A stretch of 64,000 nt of DNA from Gluconacetobacter johannae (GTDB lineage: Bacteria; Pseudomonadota; Alphaproteobacteria; Acetobacterales; Acetobacteraceae). Both the position numbers and the translations under genes were made by a program. Shown here piece after piece: positions 39,409 to 49,700 of this stretch. The stretch spans positions 1 through 64,000 of the forward strand of contig NZ_JABEQH010000022.1 of assembly GCF_014174305.1 (NCBI RefSeq), in the 5' to 3' direction. Position 1 is the first letter of the stretch. Each line of letters begins with the position of its first letter. The notes under the pieces were generated by a model that made no database searches, was not told the origin of the DNA, and was given only the letters and a program-made list of their open reading frames with translations.

Positions 39409-40581
39409 GTGCCCCTGCCCCTTCTCGCGCTTGCGCTGGCGTCCTTCGGAATCGGGACGACCGAGTTCGTCATCATGGGCCTGCTGCCGCAATTATCGGC
39501 CAGCCTGCATGTGTCGATTCCCGCCGCCGGGCAGCTCGTCTCGGGCTATGCGCTGGGGGTGACGGTCGGCGCGCCGATCGTGGCCATCGCCACCGCGCCG
39601 CTGCGGCGCAAGACCGCCCTGCTGGTCCTGATGGGCATGTTCATCCTGGGCAATTTCTTCTGCGCCATCGCGCCGGGATACGCCCTGCTGATGGCGGCCC
39701 GCGTCATGACCGCCTTCTGCCACGGCGCGTTCTTCGGCACAGCCGCCATCGTGGCCGCCGACCTGGTCCCGCGCGAGAAACGGGCGCAGGCGCTGTCGCT
39801 GGTCTTCGCCGGCCTGACGCTGGCCAACGTGTTCGGCGTGCCGTTCGGCACGGCGCTGGGCCAGTGGGCGGGATGGCGGGCGACCTTCTGGGTGGTGTGC
39901 GCCATCGGGGTGGTGGCGCTGCTGGCGATCGCGACGCTGCTGCCCCGCGACAACGAACATCCACCCGCCCGCGTCCTGGCGGAACTGCGCGTGCTGCGCC
40001 GGACGCAGGTGCTGCTGACCATGGTGATCTCGACCGTCTGTTCGGCCAGCCTGTTCAGCGTGTTCACCTATATCGCGCCGCTGTTGCAGACGCGCGCCGG
40101 CCTGTCGCCTCATCTGGTCACCATCGCCCTGCTGCTGTTCGGCGGCGGCATCACCATCGGCAACCTGCTGGGCGGCCGCCTGGCGGACTGGAAGCTGCTG
40201 CCGTCGGTCATCATGACCCTGGTCGCCTCGATCGTCGTGCTGCTGGCCTTTACCGAGACCAGCCGGATGGCGATCCCGGCGATGGCGACGCTGTTCCTGT
40301 GGGGGGTGATCGTCTTCACCCTGGTCCCGCCGCTGCAGTACCGCGTGGTGCAGCAGGCGGCCGAGGCCCCGAACATGGCCTCCACCCTCAACCAGGGGGC
40401 CTTCAACCTGGGCAACGCCGTGGGGGCGTGGATCGGCGGCATGGTCGTGCCGACCGCCTGGTCCTATGGCGGGCTGCCGATCGTGGGCGCGGTCCTGGCG
40501 CTTGTGGCGCTGGTGCTGACATTATGGGCGCAGCAGGCCGACAGCCGGACTGTCGGCGTCAGGCACGAGGGCCGCGCCTAG
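39409..40581 (+). CDS. MFS transporter, AraJ/YdhP-type exporter
   Basis: This ~390-residue major facilitator protein has 12 TM helices. It begins PLPLLALALASFGIGTTEFV and continues IMGLLPQLSASLHVSIPAAGQ, the start typical of AraJ/YdhP/PurR-linked exporters. Motif A-like RRKTALLVLMG and SRILT-like AARVMTAFCHGAFFG are present. The family exports arabinose-like sugars, purines or drugs; the substrate here is unknown. I chose GTG 39409 because it aligns with family N-termini. An in-frame ATG at 39319 would add 30 residues that look non-coding (KRNGTGKKNIRIASARSS). A possible stem (CCCCGCC/GGCGGGG, 40590–40629) follows the gene. Confidence 0.85.
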   Translation: MPLPLLALALASFGIGTTEFVIMGLLPQLSASLHVSIPAAGQLVSGYALGVTVGAPIVAIATAPLRRKTALLVLMGMFILGNFFCAIAPGYALLMAARVMTAFCHGAFFGTAAIVAADLVPREKRAQALSLVFAGLTLANVFGVPFGTALGQWAGWRATFWVVCAIGVVALLAIATLLPRDNEHPPARVLAELRVLRRTQVLLTMVISTVCSASLFSVFTYIAPLLQTRAGLSPHLVTIALLLFGGGITIGNLLGGRLADWKLLPSVIMTLVASIVVLLAFTETSRMAIPAMATLFLWGVIVFTLVPPLQYRVVQQAAEAPNMASTLNQGAFNLGNAVGAWIGGMVVPTAWSYGGLPIVGAVLALVALVLTLWAQQADSRTVGVRHEGRA

Positions 40582-40763
40582 CCCGATCGCCCCGCCGGCA
40601 AGAGAAAATCGCCGGGCGACTTGGCGGGGATGGCCGGCCGGGATATGAAGACGGCATCTAAACCGGCAGGACCGTGGCGTAATCGTCGGACCGAAGCAGG
40701 CGGGACGCGCCACGGCGGCCGGTCCATATACGGGTCCACACCCGAGGGGGCCACAGGGGCATC

Positions 40764-41288
40764 ATGACCGTTCGACCGCCATTCGTCGCCATTCGCCATG
40801 CCCTCTCGCCACGGGGGCCGGTGCGTTCCGCCATGCTCCTCGCTCCGGTTCTGGCCGGCCTGGCGGCCTGTTCGGGGTCGCACCGCGCCGATACCGGGCT
40901 GGCGCTGCCCCAGAACCACCTGCTCAACGAGGACCGGTCGGCCAACGGCGGCGACGACCAGCTGGCCAACAGCGGCGTCAACGCCTATCTGTGGCGGGGC
41001 GCGATCGACACGCTGTCCTTCATGCCCTTCGCCTCGGCCGACGCCGTCGGCGGGGTGATCCTGACCGACTGGTACACGCCGCCCGCGACCAAGAATGAGC
41101 GGTTCAAGATCACGGCCTACATCCTGTCGCGCAACCTGCGATCCGACGCCATCCGGGTTTCGGTCTTCCGCCAGGCCCTGACGGACGGGCAATGGATGGA
41201 CACGCCGGTGGCGCCGAACACCGTGTCGGACATCACCTCCAAGATCCTGACCCGCGCGCGGCAACTGCGCGCCGACGGCGGCCACTGA
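40764..41288 (+). CDS. DUF3576 lipoprotein upstream of leuS
   Basis: This 174-residue outer-envelope lipoprotein has a lipobox (GLAAC, Cys36) after a hydrophobic segment. The mature part matches the DUF3576 family: [56 protein letters not shown] and RVSVFRQ. In alphaproteobacteria this gene usually precedes leuS, lptE and holA, as here, which suggests a link to LPS/outer-membrane assembly, though its function is unknown. ATG 40764 gives a long basic n-region; an ATG at 40797 or 40833 may be the real start. Confidence 0.88.
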   Translation: MTVRPPFVAIRHALSPRGPVRSAMLLAPVLAGLAACSGSHRADTGLALPQNHLLNEDRSANGGDDQLANSGVNAYLWRGAIDTLSFMPFASADAVGGVILTDWYTPPATKNERFKITAYILSRNLRSDAIRVSVFRQALTDGQWMDTPVAPNTVSDITSKILTRARQLRADGGH

Positions 41289-41410
41289 TCCCGCTCCCGT
41301 CCCGGTGCGGGTTCGCCGGGGCGGGTCACGACCCTGCCGTCAGGACCGGGCGCCCCCGGGCGCCCTTCCCTTCCTTCGCCTATCAGGGCCATGCGCCCCG
41401 GACCGAAATC

Positions 41411-44026
41411 ATGACCGAGACCTCCCCCGCCCCCTATGATTTCCACACCGCCGAGCCGCGCTGGCAGGCGGAATGGGAACGGGCGGGAGTCTTCGACGTG
41501 CCCGACGTCCCGCCCGCCGACCGGCCGAAATACTACGTGCTGGAGATGTTTCCCTACCCGTCGGGGCAGCTCCACATGGGGCACGTCCGTAACTACACGC
41601 TGGGCGACGTGGTCGCGCGCTACAAGCGCGCGCGCGGCTATTCGGTCCTGCACCCGATGGGGTGGGACGCGTTCGGCCTGCCCGCCGAAAACGCGGCGCG
41701 GGAACGCGGCGTGCATCCACGCACCTGGACGCTGGACAATATCGCCGCCATGCGCGGCACGCTGAAGCGCCTGGGCTTCTCGTTCAACTGGGATCGTGAA
41801 ATCGCGACCTGCCTGCCGGAGTATTACGGCAAGCAGCAGAAGCTGTTCCTGGACATGCTGCAGGCCGGCCTGGTGGAACGGCGCGAAAGCTGGGTGAACT
41901 GGGACCCGGTGGACCACACCGTCCTGGCCAACGAACAGGTCGTCGATGGCTGCGGCTGGCGGTCGGGCGCCCCGATCGAGAAGAAGCAGTTGTCGCAGTG
42001 GTTCCTGCGGATCACCAAATTCGCGCCCGACCTGCTGGACGGCCTGTCGCACCTGCCGCGCTGGCCCGACCGGGTACGCACCATGCAGGAGCGCTGGATC
42101 GGCCGGTCGGTCGGCGCGCGCGTGCGCTTTGCGCTGCACAGCCCACCCGCCGGGTTCGACACCGACCTCGATTCCGTCGAAGTCTTCACCACCCGTCCCG
42201 ACACGCTGTTCGGCATGGCCTTCATCGCCGTTGCCGCCGACCACCCGCTGGCCGCGCGGATCGCGCAGACCAACCCCGGGGCAGCGGCCTTCATTGCCGA
42301 ATGCCGGCGGCTGGGCACGTCCGAGGAAGCGATCGAAACCGCGGAAAAGCGAGGGTTCGACACCGGCCTGCGCGTCTCCCACCCCTTCGCGCCCGACCAG
42401 ACCTTCCCGGTCTGGATCGCGAATTTCGTGCTGATGGAGTACGGCACCGGGGCGATCTTCGGCTGCCCGTGCGGCGACCAGCGCGACCTGGATTTCGCCA
42501 ATGCCTACCATCTGCCGTTCCGCCCCGTGGTGCTGCCGCCCGGCGAGGACGCGACGGATTTCACCATCACCGGCAAGGCCTGGGACGGCGACGGCACGCT
42601 GTTCAATTCCGGCTTCCTCGACGGGCTGGACACGACCCAGGCCAAGGCCGAGGCGATCGCGCGCCTCGAAGGGATGGGCGTGGGCCGGGGCGTCGTGAAC
42701 TGGCGCCTGCGCGACTGGGGCATCTCGCGCCAGCGCTACTGGGGCTGCCCGATCCCGGTCATCCATTGCGCCGCCTGCGGTGCGGTGCCGGTGCCCGACG
42801 ACCAGTTGCCGGTGGTGCTGCCCGAGGACGTGACGTTCGACCGCCCCGGCAACCCGCTGGAACATCACCCGACCTGGAAGCATGTCACCTGCCCCCGCTG
42901 CGGGGCCGACGCCACGCGCGAGACGGACACGTTCGATACGTTCGTCGACAGTTCGTGGTATTTCACACGCTTCACCGCGCCGCACGCCGCGGCCCCGACC
43001 GTGCGCGCCGCCGCCGACGGCTGGCTTCCGGTCGACCAGTATATCGGCGGCATCGAACACGCGATCCTGCATCTGCTCTATGCCCGCTTCTTCACCCGCG
43101 CGATGCGCGAAACCGGGCATGTCGGCCTGGACGAACCGTTCGACGGGCTGTTCACCCAGGGCATGGTGAACCACGAAAGCTACCGCGACGCCGACGGCCT
43201 CTGGCTGTACCCCGAGGAGGTGGAGCGCCGGGCGGACGGCGCCGTCCGCCGCGACAGCGGCACGCCCGTCACCATCGGCCGTGTCGAGAAGATGTCCAAA
43301 TCCAAGCGGAACACCGTCGCCCCGGTCGCGATCATCGAACGGTTCGGCGCCGATACCGCCCGCTGGTTCGTGCTGTCCGACAGCCCGCCGGAGCGCGACA
43401 TGGAATGGACCGAGGCCGGGGTAGCGGGCGCCGCGCGCTACCTGCAACGCCTGTTCCGCACGGTCCGCGCAGTGGCCGAGACCGTGCCCGACAGCGCGAC
43501 CCGTCCCGAAACCGTATCCGACGCCGCCGACGCGCTGCGGCGCGCCACCCATCGGACGATCGTATCCGTGGGGGACGCGCTGGACGGATTCGCCATCAAT
43601 GTCGCGGTGGCGCGCCTGCACGAACTGACCTCCGCCCTGGCCGACGCCGAGCGGCAGTCGGGCCACGAGGGCATGGATTTCGCCCGCCGCGAAGCCGCGC
43701 GGACCCTGTGCCTGCTGACGGCCCCCATGGTGCCGCACCAGGCCGAGGAAATGCTCGCCATCCTGGAGCCCGGCCAGGCGCCGGCCGTCCAGCGCGCCTG
43801 GCCCGAGGCCGATCCGGCGCTGCTGGTCGCGCGCCAGGTGACCATCGCGATCCAGATCATGGGCAAGCTGCGCGCCACCATCGACGCCCCCCCCGATGCC
43901 CCGGCCGCCGACGTCCTGGCGCAGGCCGAGGCCGAGCCGAACATCGCGCGCCTGCTGGACGGGCGAAGGATCGTCAAGCGCATCCATGTGCCCAACCGCA
44001 TCGTCAATTTCGTGATCGCGGGTTGA
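41411..44026 (+). CDS. leuS: Leucyl-tRNA synthetase
   Basis: This 871-residue class I synthetase charges tRNA-Leu. The HIGH box is [19 protein letters not shown] (HMGH at 55–58). The CP1 editing domain (~225–420) contains [18 protein letters not shown] and its conserved Asp-bearing [17 protein letters not shown] zinc-type CXXC pair lies in HCAACGAVP and CPRCGAD. KMSKS ([12 protein letters not shown]) is at ~627. The anticodon-binding helical domain ends in [11 protein letters not shown]. The start is ATG 41411, 122 bp after the DUF3576 gene, and lptE begins 4 bp after its stop. Confidence 0.97.
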   Translation: MTETSPAPYDFHTAEPRWQAEWERAGVFDVPDVPPADRPKYYVLEMFPYPSGQLHMGHVRNYTLGDVVARYKRARGYSVLHPMGWDAFGLPAENAARERGVHPRTWTLDNIAAMRGTLKRLGFSFNWDREIATCLPEYYGKQQKLFLDMLQAGLVERRESWVNWDPVDHTVLANEQVVDGCGWRSGAPIEKKQLSQWFLRITKFAPDLLDGLSHLPRWPDRVRTMQERWIGRSVGARVRFALHSPPAGFDTDLDSVEVFTTRPDTLFGMAFIAVAADHPLAARIAQTNPGAAAFIAECRRLGTSEEAIETAEKRGFDTGLRVSHPFAPDQTFPVWIANFVLMEYGTGAIFGCPCGDQRDLDFANAYHLPFRPVVLPPGEDATDFTITGKAWDGDGTLFNSGFLDGLDTTQAKAEAIARLEGMGVGRGVVNWRLRDWGISRQRYWGCPIPVIHCAACGAVPVPDDQLPVVLPEDVTFDRPGNPLEHHPTWKHVTCPRCGADATRETDTFDTFVDSSWYFTRFTAPHAAAPTVRAAADGWLPVDQYIGGIEHAILHLLYARFFTRAMRETGHVGLDEPFDGLFTQGMVNHESYRDADGLWLYPEEVERRADGAVRRDSGTPVTIGRVEKMSKSKRNTVAPVAIIERFGADTARWFVLSDSPPERDMEWTEAGVAGAARYLQRLFRTVRAVAETVPDSATRPETVSDAADALRRATHRTIVSVGDALDGFAINVAVARLHELTSALADAERQSGHEGMDFARREAARTLCLLTAPMVPHQAEEMLAILEPGQAPAVQRAWPEADPALLVARQVTIAIQIMGKLRATIDAPPDAPAADVLAQAEAEPNIARLLDGRRIVKRIHVPNRIVNFVIAG

Positions 44027-44030
44027 TCGG

Positions 44031-44771
44031 ATGATCCTTCCCCGCCAAGCGCGCCGCCGGGGCGCATACCGGGCCATGGCGGCAGCCCTGCTGCTGGCGC
44101 TGGGGGGCTGCGGCTTCCAGCCCCTGTATGGCGGCAACGGCGAAGCGGCGGGCGGCGGCACCATTCCGGACAAGCTGCGACAAGTCTATGTCGCCGGCAT
44201 TCCGGAACGCTATGGCCAGGAACTGCGCCTGTTCCTGCAACAGGACATGGCCGGGGCCAGCCCCGAGGACCCGACCGGCTATGTCCTGCAGGTCAATTCG
44301 TTCGTCATGAACGAAAGCCTGGACATCCATGCGGACAATACATCCGGCCGGACCCGCGCCAGCGGCCACGCGCACTGGACCCTGCGGACCGTGGCGGCCG
44401 CGCCGGTCGTCCTGGCCCAGGGCGACGCGCAGGCCATGGACGGCGAGAACGAGACCTACGAACAATATTTCGCCCAGAACCTGAACCAGGCCGCGCTGGC
44501 CCGCCGGGTCGCCAATACGCTGGCCGAGCGGATCACCCAGCAGGTCGCGATCTGGTTCCGCACCCAGGCCCCGCCGCCACAGCGAACGCCTGTAGCGGGG
44601 CCGCGGCCGAGCTATGTCGACCCCAACGTCATGCCCAATTCCAGCACCGAAATACAGGAACAGCCGGTGGGCGAGGACGGCATGCCCGCGATGGCGATCG
44701 GGCGCACCAACCCCAACCCCTCGGGCGCGAGCGAGAGCCAGCCCGCGAACGGAACGACGGGCACCCCGTGA
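44031..44771 (+). CDS. lptE: LPS-assembly lipoprotein LptE
   Basis: This 246-residue lipoprotein has a lipobox LGGC at Cys27, followed at once by the LptE hallmark GFQPLYGG. LptE plugs the LptD barrel and helps insert LPS in the outer membrane. The conserved core (~45–185) includes DKLRQVYVAGIPERYGQELR and LARRVANTLAERITQQVAIWF. The family usually ends there; this one carries a tail of about 60 residues, poor in structure (PNSSTEIQEQPVGEDG…). It lies 4 bp after leuS and overlaps holA by 4 bp. Confidence 0.93.
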   Translation: MILPRQARRRGAYRAMAAALLLALGGCGFQPLYGGNGEAAGGGTIPDKLRQVYVAGIPERYGQELRLFLQQDMAGASPEDPTGYVLQVNSFVMNESLDIHADNTSGRTRASGHAHWTLRTVAAAPVVLAQGDAQAMDGENETYEQYFAQNLNQAALARRVANTLAERITQQVAIWFRTQAPPPQRTPVAGPRPSYVDPNVMPNSSTEIQEQPVGEDGMPAMAIGRTNPNPSGASESQPANGTTGTP

Positions 44772-45784
44772 AGCTGGACGCGCGTTCGGCCGCCCGCATC
44801 CTGCGCGACCCGGGGGCCTTGCGCGTCATCCTGCTGCATGGCGACGACACCGGCCTGGTCCGCGAGCGCGCCCGCACGGCAGCCCTGGCCGTAGCGCCCG
44901 ACCTGGACGATCCGTTCCGGGTCGCCGTCCTGGACCGCGACGCGCCGGAGCGGCTGGAGGAGGAGGTTTTCGCCCTGTCGCTGACCGGCGGACGGCGCGT
45001 CGTCTGGGTCCGTGACGCCACGGACGCGATGACCGCCCCGCTGAAGCACTGCCTGGGGCAGGCATCCGATACGCTGGTGATTATCGAGGCGCCGGGACTG
45101 ACCGCGCGCTCGCGCCTGCGTACGCTGGTCGAGGGCCATGCCGAGGCCGCCGCCATCGCGTGCTATCCCGAGGAAGGCCGCGCGCTGGAGGCGTCGATCC
45201 GCCAGATGCTGGCGGCCGAGGAAATCCGGATCGACCCGGACGCCCTGTCATGGTTCGCCGGCCTTCTGGGGCCGGACCGCGCCGCCACGCGCGGCGAGGT
45301 CGAGAAACTGGCGCTGTATGCCGGTCGTGGCGGACAATTGTCGCTGGATGACGTGCGCGCCTGCATCGGTGACGCCGCCGGGGTGTCGCTGGAGGACGCG
45401 GCCTTCGCCGCGACGGCCGGCGACCGGGCGGCGGCCGACACGGCGATCGAACGCGCCCTGGCCGAGGGTACCAGCCCCATCGCCATCGCCCGATCCCTGC
45501 TGTCGCACCTGCACCGCCTGCGCCGGGCACGACTCGCGATGGATTCGGGGCAGAGCCGCACGGATGCCATGCGCGCCCTGCGCCCCCCGGTGTTCTTCAA
45601 GCGCACCGAAGCCTTCGGCCAGGCCCTCTCGCTCTGGACCGCCGACCGCCTGATGGATGCCGCCGAGCAGACCCAGAGCCTGGAACTGGACTGCAAGCAG
45701 ACCGGCGCGCCGGACCTGACATTATGCCGCCGTCATATCGCCCGCCTGGCCGGCACCGCGATGATGCTGCGGCGGGATAGGTAG
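44768..45784 (+). CDS. holA: DNA polymerase III subunit delta
   Basis: This 338-residue clamp-loader delta subunit opens the beta clamp. It shows the family's AAA+-like N-terminal region with LHGDDTGLVRERARTAALAVAP (~20–42), the VVWVRDATDAMTAPLK segment, the middle helical domain (ISWFAGLLGPDRAATRGEVEKLALYAG) and the C-terminal collar. It starts with GTG 44768 overlapping the lptE stop (GTGA), the usual leuS–lptE–holA arrangement. The next feature, 60 bp on, is the intron-containing tRNA gene. Confidence 0.93.
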   Translation: MKLDARSAARILRDPGALRVILLHGDDTGLVRERARTAALAVAPDLDDPFRVAVLDRDAPERLEEEVFALSLTGGRRVVWVRDATDAMTAPLKHCLGQASDTLVIIEAPGLTARSRLRTLVEGHAEAAAIACYPEEGRALEASIRQMLAAEEIRIDPDALSWFAGLLGPDRAATRGEVEKLALYAGRGGQLSLDDVRACIGDAAGVSLEDAAFAATAGDRAAADTAIERALAEGTSPIAIARSLLSHLHRLRRARLAMDSGQSRTDAMRALRPPVFFKRTEAFGQALSLWTADRLMDAAEQTQSLELDCKQTGAPDLTLCRRHIARLAGTAMMLRRDR

Positions 45785-45844
45785 GGGAAACCGGACAACG
45801 GGCGCTTGCCCCAAGTCCGCCGGTCGTCTACACAGCATCTGTGT

Positions 45845-46148
45845 GTCCGCGTAGCTCAGCAGGATAGAGCACAGGATTCCTGGTTTCAAAATTGGGCGTC
45901 ACGGCGGGAAACCTCGTGGCGGATCTGCTCAAATTCGGGGAACGCTCGGGCCACACGCCGTGCCGATCCCGAGCCAAGCCCGGCCTGGCCGGGAAGGTGT
46001 AGAGACTGGACGGGCAGCACCTAACGGCCTTCAGGGCCCAGGGTGAAGGGACAGTCCAGACCACGAACGCCATCACCCGATGGCGGCGGCGAAAGCCGAA
46101 GTGGGATGAATCCTGGGGCCGTGGGTTCGAATCCCGCCGCGGACACCA
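45845..46148 (+). tRNA. tRNA-Arg(CCU), split by a group I intron
   Basis: Joining 45845–45881 to 46109–46148 gives a 77-nt tRNA with encoded CCA. The acceptor stem is GTCCGCG/CGCGGAC, the D arm GCTC…GAGC, the anticodon stem CAGGA/TCCTG with loop TTCCTAA (anticodon CCT at 45879–45881), and the T arm GTGGG-TTCGAAT-CCCGC. Discriminator A is 46145 and CCA is 46146–46148. Without removing 45882–46108 the anticodon stem cannot form at normal spacing. It reads AGG arginine codons. Group I introns in tRNA-Arg(CCU) are known from other alphaproteobacteria, for example Agrobacterium. Confidence 0.93.
45882..46108 (+). other. Group I self-splicing intron in tRNA-Arg(CCU) anticodon loop
   Basis: This 227-nt intron lies directly after the last anticodon base. 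The 5' exon end CCT and intron GGTT pair with downstream AATTGGG across a TCAA loop. This places a U·G wobble at the 5' splice site, as in P1 of group I introns. The intron ends in G (46108), the expected omega-G. P7-like halves are GACTG (46004–46008) and CAGTC (46052–46056), with core stretches AGCACCTAACGG and ACAGTCCAGACC. 3' hairpins include GCCATC/GATGGC (46069–46084) and a GAAA tetraloop stem (46088–46097). No endonuclease gene is inside. Confidence 0.9.
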
Positions 46149-46179
46149 ATTACCTTTCCCATGATGATCCATACGGGCC

Positions 46180-46206
46180 GGAAAGTGCGGGAAACCGCCA
46201 TTTTCC
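46180..46206 (+). terminator. Stable hairpin downstream of the tRNA
   Basis: GGAAAGTG-CGG, loop GAAA, CCG-C-CATTTTCC form an 11-bp stem with one bulge, 31 bp after the tRNA end. The right arm contains TTTT. It is a plausible transcription end for the tRNA or for the holA–tRNA transcript. Confidence 0.45.
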
Positions 46207-46787
46207 GTCCATGACATCTCCCATGCAGTCCGTGGTCATGTTGGTATCGTCGGAAGAAACGATACCAACAGCAGGTCACAACTGCTGCCGCGGGCCGATA
46301 TGACTTGCCGTAACGCCCAGGGACGCAAGAAGGACGAGCCGGAACGATCGCGGGTGACAACGTGGACGTCTCTACTGATAGGCATTCCCGTTCACAAGGA
46401 TATTATGCCGCAAAGAGATTTGCATAAATGTATCTTTGAAAAGAAAATATTTATTTCGTCTCTTTTTTTCAGCGCAGTTACGAGCATACAGGTTGAAAAT
46501 TCCCATTGCCGAATATTTCCCTTTCTTCCGGCGCTGAGCGACCGATGGTTTCATTTCGATCAGCTTTTTATCGGTCCCCCTGCCCGAACGTTCGCTGGGC
46601 GGGGCGGGAAGCGGATGTCGAGCCACGCGTCTGCCGCCCCCTTCTGACGATTCGTGAGGATCCGGGCTGTGACGAGAGGAAATAGACGGCTTCCGTTTAA
46701 CCGCCTTTCAATCCCGCCAGACCTTTTCGCCCCGTCTTGATCGCGTTACATCTTGTGCCATCACCGCATCTGGAAACACATCCCTTC
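46207..46787. other. Gene-free, AT-richer stretch before the PKS gene
   Basis: About 580 bp hold no convincing gene; short frames on both strands lack family features. Base composition is visibly more AT-rich from about 46375 to 46570 (for example GAAAAGAAAATATTTATTTC and a T7 run near 46461) than in the housekeeping half. A perfect inverted repeat, GTTGGTATCGT – CGGAAGAA – ACGATACCAAC, lies at 46240–46269 and could bind a regulator. The region probably contains the PKS promoter and may mark the junction of a transferred polysaccharide locus next to the tRNA. Confidence 0.5.
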
Positions 46788-49700
46788 ATGCTGAACCGTT
46801 CCACGTCTGGGTACAGTGCCGACAATCCGGAAGAGCCAATCGCCATTATCGGCGCTTCCTGTCGACTGCCCGGCGCGACGGATCTTGCCGGTCTTTGGCA
46901 ACTTCTGGACGAGGAACGCGAAAGCGTACGACCGATCCCCGAAAACCGCTTTCCGTTGCGGGATTTCTGGCACCCGCGTCGTGGCGAGCCCGGAAAGTTC
47001 TATGCGACGCACGCCGCGACCCTGGACAATGTCGAACTGTTCGACGCCGCCTTCTTCGGCATTTCGGCGCGCGAAGCCCGGCAGATCGACCCGCAGCAGC
47101 GCCTGCTGCTGGAACTGGCCTGGGAAGCGCTGGAGGACGCAGGGACGACACCCGACGCCATTGCGACGGCCGGCGTCTATATCGGTGCGTCGGGGCTGGA
47201 ATATGCCAATCAGCGCCTGACCGACCCGTCGTCGTCGGACGCCTATTTCATGCCGGGCAACACGCTGAGCATTTTCGCCAATCGCATCTCCCATGCCCTT
47301 GGCCTGCGCGGGCCAAGCATGACGATCGACACGGCGTGCTCGTCGTCCCTGTTCGCCTTGCACACGGCGTGCGAGGATCTGCGTGCCGGGCGGACCGACA
47401 TGGCCATGGTCGGCGGTGTCAGCATGCTGCTGTCGCCCTATCCATTCATCGGCTTCTGCGCGGCGGGAATGCTGTCGCCGACCGGCCGGTGCCATTCGTT
47501 CAGCGCCGACGCCGACGGCTATGTGCGTGGCGAGGGCGGCGTCATGCTGCTGCTCAAGCCCCTGTCGGCCGCCCGACGGGACGGGGACGATATCCGCGCG
47601 GTGATTCTCGGCACCGCGGTCAATGCCGACGGGCGCACACCAGGCCTGACCTTCCCCAGCGCCAAGGCCCAGACCGCCCTGCTGCGCGAGATCTATGACC
47701 GGGCCGGCATATCGCCCGAGCAGCTCGCCTTCGTCGAGGCGCACGGCACCGGCACCCCGGCCGGCGACCCCGTGGAAACGACGGCGCTGGGTACCGCCCT
47801 GGGCCAGCCCAGAAGCACGCCCCTGCCGATCGGTTCGGTGAAGACGAATGTCGGGCATCTCGAGCCGGCATCGGGACTGGTCAGCCTGCTGAAGGCGATG
47901 CTGGCCTTGCAGAAGCGGCGCCTGCCGGCCTCGCTGCATTGCGAAAACCCCAATCCCGCCATCCCGTTCGCGGCACTCAACCTGGATGTCGTGACGAAGG
48001 CCCGGCCGCTGGGCGAGGGTCCGCTGATCGCCGGCATCAACAATTTCGGCTTCGGCGGCGCCAACGCCCACGCGATCCTGGCCAGCGCCCCGATCGCACC
48101 GCCCCAGGTTCGGCCGCCCGCGCCCGTGTCCGACGACGGATTGCCGCTGCTGCTGTCCGCCCGGTCCGAAGCGGGATTACGCAGCCTGGCACGGATCTGG
48201 TCCACGACGCCCTGGACCGACGCCGATTTGCGCGGCATGGCGACCCGCCGTGCCCATCTGGCCTATCGCCTGGGCGTTCCCGCCGGGGATGCGGCGGACA
48301 TGCGCGCGGCATTGGCCACCTGGGCGGACGCGCGCGCCCATCCCGATGTCGTGACCGGGCAGGCCCTTGCCCAGGGACGCACGGTCTTCGTCTTTTCCGG
48401 CAACGGCACGCAGTTTCCGGGAATGGGGAAGGATCTGCTGGACATCAGCCCGGCCTTCGCCGCCGGCCTCGCCGAGGCGGATGCGGCGCTGCGTCCGCAT
48501 CTCGGCTGGTCGGTGCTGGAGGCGATGCGCTCGGGCGACTGGTCGGCCGAACCAGCGGACATCGCGCAACCCATGCTGTTCGCCTTCCAGATCGGCGTCC
48601 TGCGCGGCCTCGCCCACCAGGGCATGCGGGCGGACATCGCGATCGGCCACAGCGTCGGCGAAATCGCGGCGGCCTTCTATGCGGGGACGCTGGATCTGGC
48701 CGAGGCCGCGCGCATCGTCGTGCTACGCAGCCGTCATCAGGCGACGGCGCCCGGCGGCGGCATGGCCGCGCTGCATGGCGATGTCGACGCGGCGCGGCGC
48801 CTGATGGAACAGGCTGCCCCAGGCCTGGAAATCGCGGCCTACAACGCGCCGAACGCCCTGGCGGTCGCGGGGGATGTCGAGGCGCTCGACCTGCTTGAGG
48901 CCGCGAATACCGACACATCGCTGCAGATCCACCGGCTGAAGGTCGGCTATGCCTACCACAGCAGCAAGATGGACCCGATCGCCGCCCCGCTGATCCAGGA
49001 TCTCGGCCCCATCGCCGCACGCCTGCCGGACCGGGCGCTGATCTCGACCGTGACGGGGCAGCCGGTCTCGACCCTGTTCGACACCGAATACTGGTGGCGC
49101 AATGTGCGCGCCCCTGTCCTGTTCGCCGAAGGCGTGCGCCAGGCGGCCGCCCAGGGGGGCGCCATCTTCATCGAGATCGGCCCCCGCCCGGTCCTGCAAC
49201 ATTATCTGCGCGACATCCTGCGGGACAGCGACGTGCAGTCCCGGGTCATGCCGGCGGTGCCGGCCAAGATCGCCACCGACCCCTTCCCCCGCGCCGCCCT
49301 GGCCTGCTTTGCTGCGGGCGGCGATATCCTGTCGGCGTCGTGTTTCATCGGCCCGGCCCAGGTCAGGGGCCTGCCCGGCGTCCAGTGGCAGCGCGAACGC
49401 CACTGGTTCGCCCCGACCGAGGACGCGGCCGTCGTCCTGTGGGACCAGCAGAATACCCATCCCCTTATGGGGGCGCGCGGCAAGACCGATCCGAACGAAT
49501 GGATCGCGCATCTGGACAGCGCGGTGCAGCCCTGGCTTGCCGATCACATGGTCGGCGACACCATCGTGCTGGCCGCGGCCTGCATGATCGAATTCGCCTT
49601 CACCGCCGCACGGGCGGCGTGGCCGGCGGCGCAGGTGCTGGAACTGCGCGACTTCCAGATCATGCGTCCCGTCATCATCGACCCGGCGCACCTGCGTGAA

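Noticed and set aside
41117-44173. Very long open frame antisense to leuS (about 1,000 codons)
   Set aside because: High-GC codon bias leaves the antisense frame open; the translation is compositionally odd (Arg, Gln, Gly, His-rich) with no family motifs, while leuS on the other strand is unambiguous.
45845-46148. Disrupted tRNA pseudogene
   Set aside because: Exons rebuild a perfect tRNA and the insert has group I intron hallmarks, so it is an intron-containing gene.
46300-46647. Small open frames on both strands between the tRNA and the PKS
   Set aside because: No ribosome-binding sites or recognisable features; AT-rich composition suggests regulatory DNA.
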